From NCBI GenBank assembly GCA_041391385.1, contig JAWKOD010000003.1, positions 434,001 to 498,000 on the forward strand: a DNA stretch of 64,000 nt. The letters run 5' to 3'. Below the pieces are notes generated by a model that saw only the letters and a list, made by a program, of their open reading frames with translations, did no database searches and was not told where the DNA came from. Source of the DNA: CANIGN01 sp041391385. GTDB lineage: Bacteria > Bdellovibrionota > UBA2428. Numbering within the stretch: position 1 is the stretch's first letter; the number at the start of each line of letters is the position of its first letter. Position numbers and translations under genes: made by a program. This document shows, in pieces, positions 61,121 to 64,000 of the stretch.

Positions 61121-62512
61121 ATGACAGCCACCAAGAGGCCCGTAAGCACACATCGCAACATTGGGCGCTTTCTTGTAGACTCCAGCCCCTCGCTTTGGCT
61201 TGTCGTAGAAACGCTTCTCGCCTGGGTTCTTTTTTATATTTTTGCAAGTTTTGGCAAAGGCTCCGAATTCCCTGAAGCACAGCTTCAAAACCAAAAAGGC
61301 GCCTTTCTTTTTGCCATGGCCTTTGGAATCGTGGGAGTAGGCCTCGGTCTTTTTGAAAAAGAAAACCGCTTCAACAGGCTTAAATCCCTTCAGCTAATAT
61401 CCATTACAACAATTATTGCCGCGGTAAGTGGTTTATTTATCTTATATTTTACAAGTTTTGAACAAGTCGGTCGCTGGAGCTTGGCCTTAGGGAGTATTGG
61501 CGCCAGTTCATGTATTTATTTATTCATCCATTGCATAGGCGCCTCGCTTTTAGTCCATTTTCCACATCGATTCCTCATTGTAGGAAAACCCTCTGGTGTG
61601 GGCATGAAAATTCTTCATGAAATAAAAGTTCCCTCAGCTATTCAATTCCAACATGCCGACAACGTTTATGAATCAACTCATACGGCTCTAAGTAACGCGA
61701 ACGAAGACATGAACTCCCTTGTCTCAAAACTTAGAAACGAAGGGGTTTCTGAGCTTGTTATTAGTTGGGATGGACAGAGCACTCCCGAGCAAACAGAATT
61801 TCTTTTTGCAGCCCTAAAACAAGGCCTGCGCATTGTTGACGATGTAAAATATTATACTTCAATTACAAGACGCATCCCCCTTGAAGCTCTTTCTACTTCT
61901 TTTGTATTAAAAATGGGATTTGACATCAATCGACCCCTATCGGGCCTTGCAAAAAGAATTTTTGATATCCTCTTTGCTTTATTTTTACTCATAGTTCTTT
62001 CCCCAGTTTTCCTTCTTATCTCTATCGCTATTGTTATAGAAAGTGGATTTCCCGTCATCTACACACAAAAGCGCTATGGTCGCTTTGGAAAAATCTTTTC
62101 TGTCTACAAATTCCGAAGCATGCGCACAAATCATGATGGCCCCAAGTACACGACTCAAAATGACACCCGAATCACTCTGATTGGAAAACTCATACGTAAA
62201 ACTCATTTTGATGAATTTCCTCAAATTATAAATATTTTAGCTGGAAGCATGTCTTTTGTAGGACCTCGGCCAGAGGCCGCTGAAATCGTAGAAGAAAGAA
62301 GCAAGACACTCCCACTCATGCACCTCAGGCATATTGTTCGTCCAGGGCTCACCGGGCATGCCCAAATTAGCCAAGGCAAAACAGAAGACTCCATAGAAGA
62401 TCTCCAAAAGAAACTTTCTTTTGACCTCTTTTACATCAAAAACTTTAGCTTCTTTCTGGACCTTTCTATTCTTGTTAAAACCGCCTCCAACTTGTTAAAG
62501 TCCACCTGGTGA
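61121..62512 (+). CDS. Polyprenyl-phosphate sugar-1-phosphate transferase (initiating glycosyltransferase)
   Basis: 463 residues. Four N-terminal membrane helices (about 20-145), a nucleotide-fold middle domain (HRFLIVGKPSG), one more helix (about 275-300) and the catalytic domain about 305-460 with VYKFRSMR, KTHFDEFPQ and FVGPRPEA. It attaches the first sugar phosphate to undecaprenyl phosphate for exopolysaccharide or O-antigen; sugar identity unknown. It is followed by an O-antigen ligase-like gene with GTGA overlap. Confidence 0.92.
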   Translation: MTATKRPVSTHRNIGRFLVDSSPSLWLVVETLLAWVLFYIFASFGKGSEFPEAQLQNQKGAFLFAMAFGIVGVGLGLFEKENRFNRLKSLQLISITTIIAAVSGLFILYFTSFEQVGRWSLALGSIGASSCIYLFIHCIGASLLVHFPHRFLIVGKPSGVGMKILHEIKVPSAIQFQHADNVYESTHTALSNANEDMNSLVSKLRNEGVSELVISWDGQSTPEQTEFLFAALKQGLRIVDDVKYYTSITRRIPLEALSTSFVLKMGFDINRPLSGLAKRIFDILFALFLLIVLSPVFLLISIAIVIESGFPVIYTQKRYGRFGKIFSVYKFRSMRTNHDGPKYTTQNDTRITLIGKLIRKTHFDEFPQIINILAGSMSFVGPRPEAAEIVEERSKTLPLMHLRHIVRPGLTGHAQISQGKTEDSIEDLQKKLSFDLFYIKNFSFFLDLSILVKTASNLLKSTW

Positions 62513-63756
62513 ACTCACGAGTGCCCTCACCACCATATCCCCTCTGGAATAGCTCTAATTGCCTCCTTGTTTCTTTCTACATATGGGCGGCTGCCTCCTT
62601 TATTTCCAACTCTATCCTCAGCCTTCATCACATTTTTGCTCTTCTCGCATTTTTGCTCTTTCTAAAGGAAAAGCAAAAAATTAAATTATCCCGCTCCCAG
62701 ATAGCTCTCACTTGTTTCTCTCTTAGCCTAGCTGTTTCAATTGTCATGAATTGGGGCACGCTCCTTCATCCGCTCAAAAACCTTTCTAAAATAAAATATT
62801 TTTTAATCGCTGCAATGATGGCCTCTCTCATAACTTCACATAAAGAAAAAATTAGAAATCACTTGGGCAACATTATCTCCCTATTTATTTTAAGTTATTC
62901 CACTGCCAACGTATGGGGCTTTATTCAATACGTACGACATTTACTCATCCAACCTGAGATAGAATTTCGTCTTAGCGGTTTTTTTGGCATGGTCATGAGT
63001 TATGCCTATACGGCAGTGCTTCCCCTAGCGCTTATCTCCTTTCTCTGCCTAAACCCAAAAATCGCGGCTGAGTTAAAAAAAACAACGCCCTCCAAAAGAC
63101 TTCGCTTAATCTTCACCCCTCAAACACTTCTTATTTTACTAATTCTCTCTCTAGCTGCGCTTTACCTCACTCTCACTCGAGGAGCGTTACTCGGAGCACT
63201 GCTCATTTTACCTCTTCTCGTTTTTTTTAAATCCAAGAAATGGGCTGCTATTTTAGGATCAAGTTCTCTCTTAATCATCGCAACAGCGGTTGGACTCTCG
63301 CTTAGCAATAAAGACTTTGGAACTCGACTTCTTCTTAAAGCCAACCACCAAGGCAATTCCGAACGTCTCGCACAAAACAAGATGGGCCTCATGGCCTTTA
63401 AAGAAAACCCAATTTTTGGCATTGGGTACCGCTCCTTTGAAGAAAAAGGTCGCGACATTAAGGAACGAAACAATTTGGGCTTTTTAGATACAGCAACCCA
63501 TGCACATAATAATTTCTTAGAAATTATGGGCTCTGGGGGCCTGTTGTCTTTTCTTTCATTTCTAGCATGGATATTCTTTTGGCTTTTTGAGGTATTTAAA
63601 ACTAAGCAGTGGAAAGGCACTTACCTTGCTTTTATAGCTGCTTTTCTCCTCATGGGTCTCTTTCAATCAACCGTTATAGACTCAGAGTATATGTTTACTT
63701 TTTTGGCGCTCTACGCTTTAAGCTTTGCCCTAACACCAGCGCCCCTAAAGAGTTAG
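62509..63756 (+). CDS. O-antigen ligase/Wzy_C-family membrane protein
   Basis: 415 residues and about eleven membrane helices. The large periplasmic loop has the WaaL/Wzy_C pattern ALYLTLTRGALLGAL and THAHNNFLEIMGSGGLLSF with the conserved His. It joins O-antigen or exopolysaccharide chains. Start GTG 62509 overlaps the previous stop. Ligase versus polymerase cannot be separated by motif. Confidence 0.88.
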   Translation: MNSRVPSPPYPLWNSSNCLLVSFYIWAAASFISNSILSLHHIFALLAFLLFLKEKQKIKLSRSQIALTCFSLSLAVSIVMNWGTLLHPLKNLSKIKYFLIAAMMASLITSHKEKIRNHLGNIISLFILSYSTANVWGFIQYVRHLLIQPEIEFRLSGFFGMVMSYAYTAVLPLALISFLCLNPKIAAELKKTTPSKRLRLIFTPQTLLILLILSLAALYLTLTRGALLGALLILPLLVFFKSKKWAAILGSSSLLIIATAVGLSLSNKDFGTRLLLKANHQGNSERLAQNKMGLMAFKENPIFGIGYRSFEEKGRDIKERNNLGFLDTATHAHNNFLEIMGSGGLLSFLSFLAWIFFWLFEVFKTKQWKGTYLAFIAAFLLMGLFQSTVIDSEYMFTFLALYALSFALTPAPLKS

Positions 63757-63837
63757 CTGCTAAAATTCCAACGTCATTTGGAAAAATAAAAACATAAAAG
63801 ACCTACAATTCATCGGGCCTTTAGTTAATATATAGCA

Positions 63838-64000
63838 ATGCTCCTTGAAAAGTGTCCTTCAAAAGGCTTCACCATGATTGAACTTCTTATGGTCATCATG
63901 CTTGTGGCCATATTGGGATCAGTGGCCATCACTCAATACCTGGATTTTCGTAAAGAAGGAAAAGAAGCCGCAGCCGCACAAGTTGCAGCCTCACTCAATA
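63838..64000 (+). CDS. Type IV prepilin-like protein, truncated by the window edge
   Basis: Read by hand from ATG 63838. After a 10-residue leader ending in KG the sequence continues FTMIELLMVIMLVAILGSVA, the prepilin peptidase (PilD) site and hydrophobic N-terminal helix of type IV pilins and pseudopilins, with Glu at +5. The rest continues beyond 64000. No ribosome site is obvious before the ATG. Pilin or pseudopilin cannot be told from the N-terminus. Confidence 0.85.
   Translation, partial: MLLEKCPSKGFTMIELLMVIMLVAILGSVAITQYLDFRKEGKEAAAAQVAASLN

Noticed and set aside
63162..63620. 152-residue minus-strand ORF inside the O-antigen ligase-like gene
   Set aside because: Shadow frame of a well-supported membrane protein.

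Overview
This is a gene-dense, AT-leaning stretch of a Gram-negative, flagellated, piliated bacterium. The evidence is signal peptides, lipoproteins, an outer-membrane-type beta barrel, FlgM, a TadC platform protein, a type IV prepilin, FeoAB and GatCAB. Gene content and style (Lys- and Ser-rich proteins, many small operons, an FHA/Tad operon) would fit the Bdellovibrionota or Oligoflexia group, but that placement is inference and no rRNA or tRNA is present to test it. I see no phage, insertion sequence, CRISPR array or tRNA gene; this looks like chromosomal core plus lineage-specific operons.

Layout. 1-5.6 kb: a truncated exported phosphoesterase, a ferredoxin coupled to a peroxiredoxin with a histone-like lysine tail, an App1-like phosphatase, a beta-barrel protein and LdcA. 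5.6-13 kb: one long overlapping operon (TadC, DUF192, three membrane FHA proteins, two unknown proteins) behind a sequence that matches a flagellar sigma-28 promoter. 13-16 kb: an unknown protein, a hexapeptide-repeat acyltransferase-like membrane protein and a membrane adenylate cyclase. 16-21.6 kb: an IHF-like protein and a cell-wall block (monofunctional transglycosylase, PAP2 phosphatase, PBP1A), then methionine aminopeptidase. 21.6-26.6 kb: exported DsbA-like, beta-propeller and L,D-transpeptidase proteins, then FolD-GcvT. 26.7-30.8 kb: FlgM, a FlhG/MinD-like ATPase, a degenerate J-domain/HTH protein, a pseudouridine synthase and a YfiH-type protein.

30.8-41.3 kb is mostly metal homeostasis: a DtxR/MntR-type repressor divergent from a Mn/Zn/Fe ABC transporter whose first permease is fused to a second DtxR-like domain, and a Fur-family gene divergent from feoAB. 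A 24-bp perfect palindrome sits directly on the transporter start codon. Between them lie a sigma-54 activator and a DsbB/DsbA pair. 41.3-49.4 kb, mostly minus strand: small envelope proteins, two RDD proteins, an AsmA-family gene broken by two single-base frameshifts, a HIT protein and LeuS. 49.4-57.3 kb: RarA, GDPD, a lipoprotein, an aldehyde dehydrogenase and gatCAB; a short dispersed repeat occurs here twice in opposite orientation. 57.3-64 kb: thioredoxin/TPR protein, Gly/His-repeat secreted protein, methyltransferase, CPXCG protein, polysaccharide initiation transferase, O-antigen ligase-like protein and the start of a prepilin gene cut by the window edge.

The most unusual items are the TadC-FHA operon with its sigma-28-like promoter, the Lys-tail peroxiredoxin, the permease-repressor fusion with its start-codon operator, the inverted repeats around rarA-ALDH, and a pair of tiny overlapping membrane-protein ORFs at 30.75-31.02 kb.
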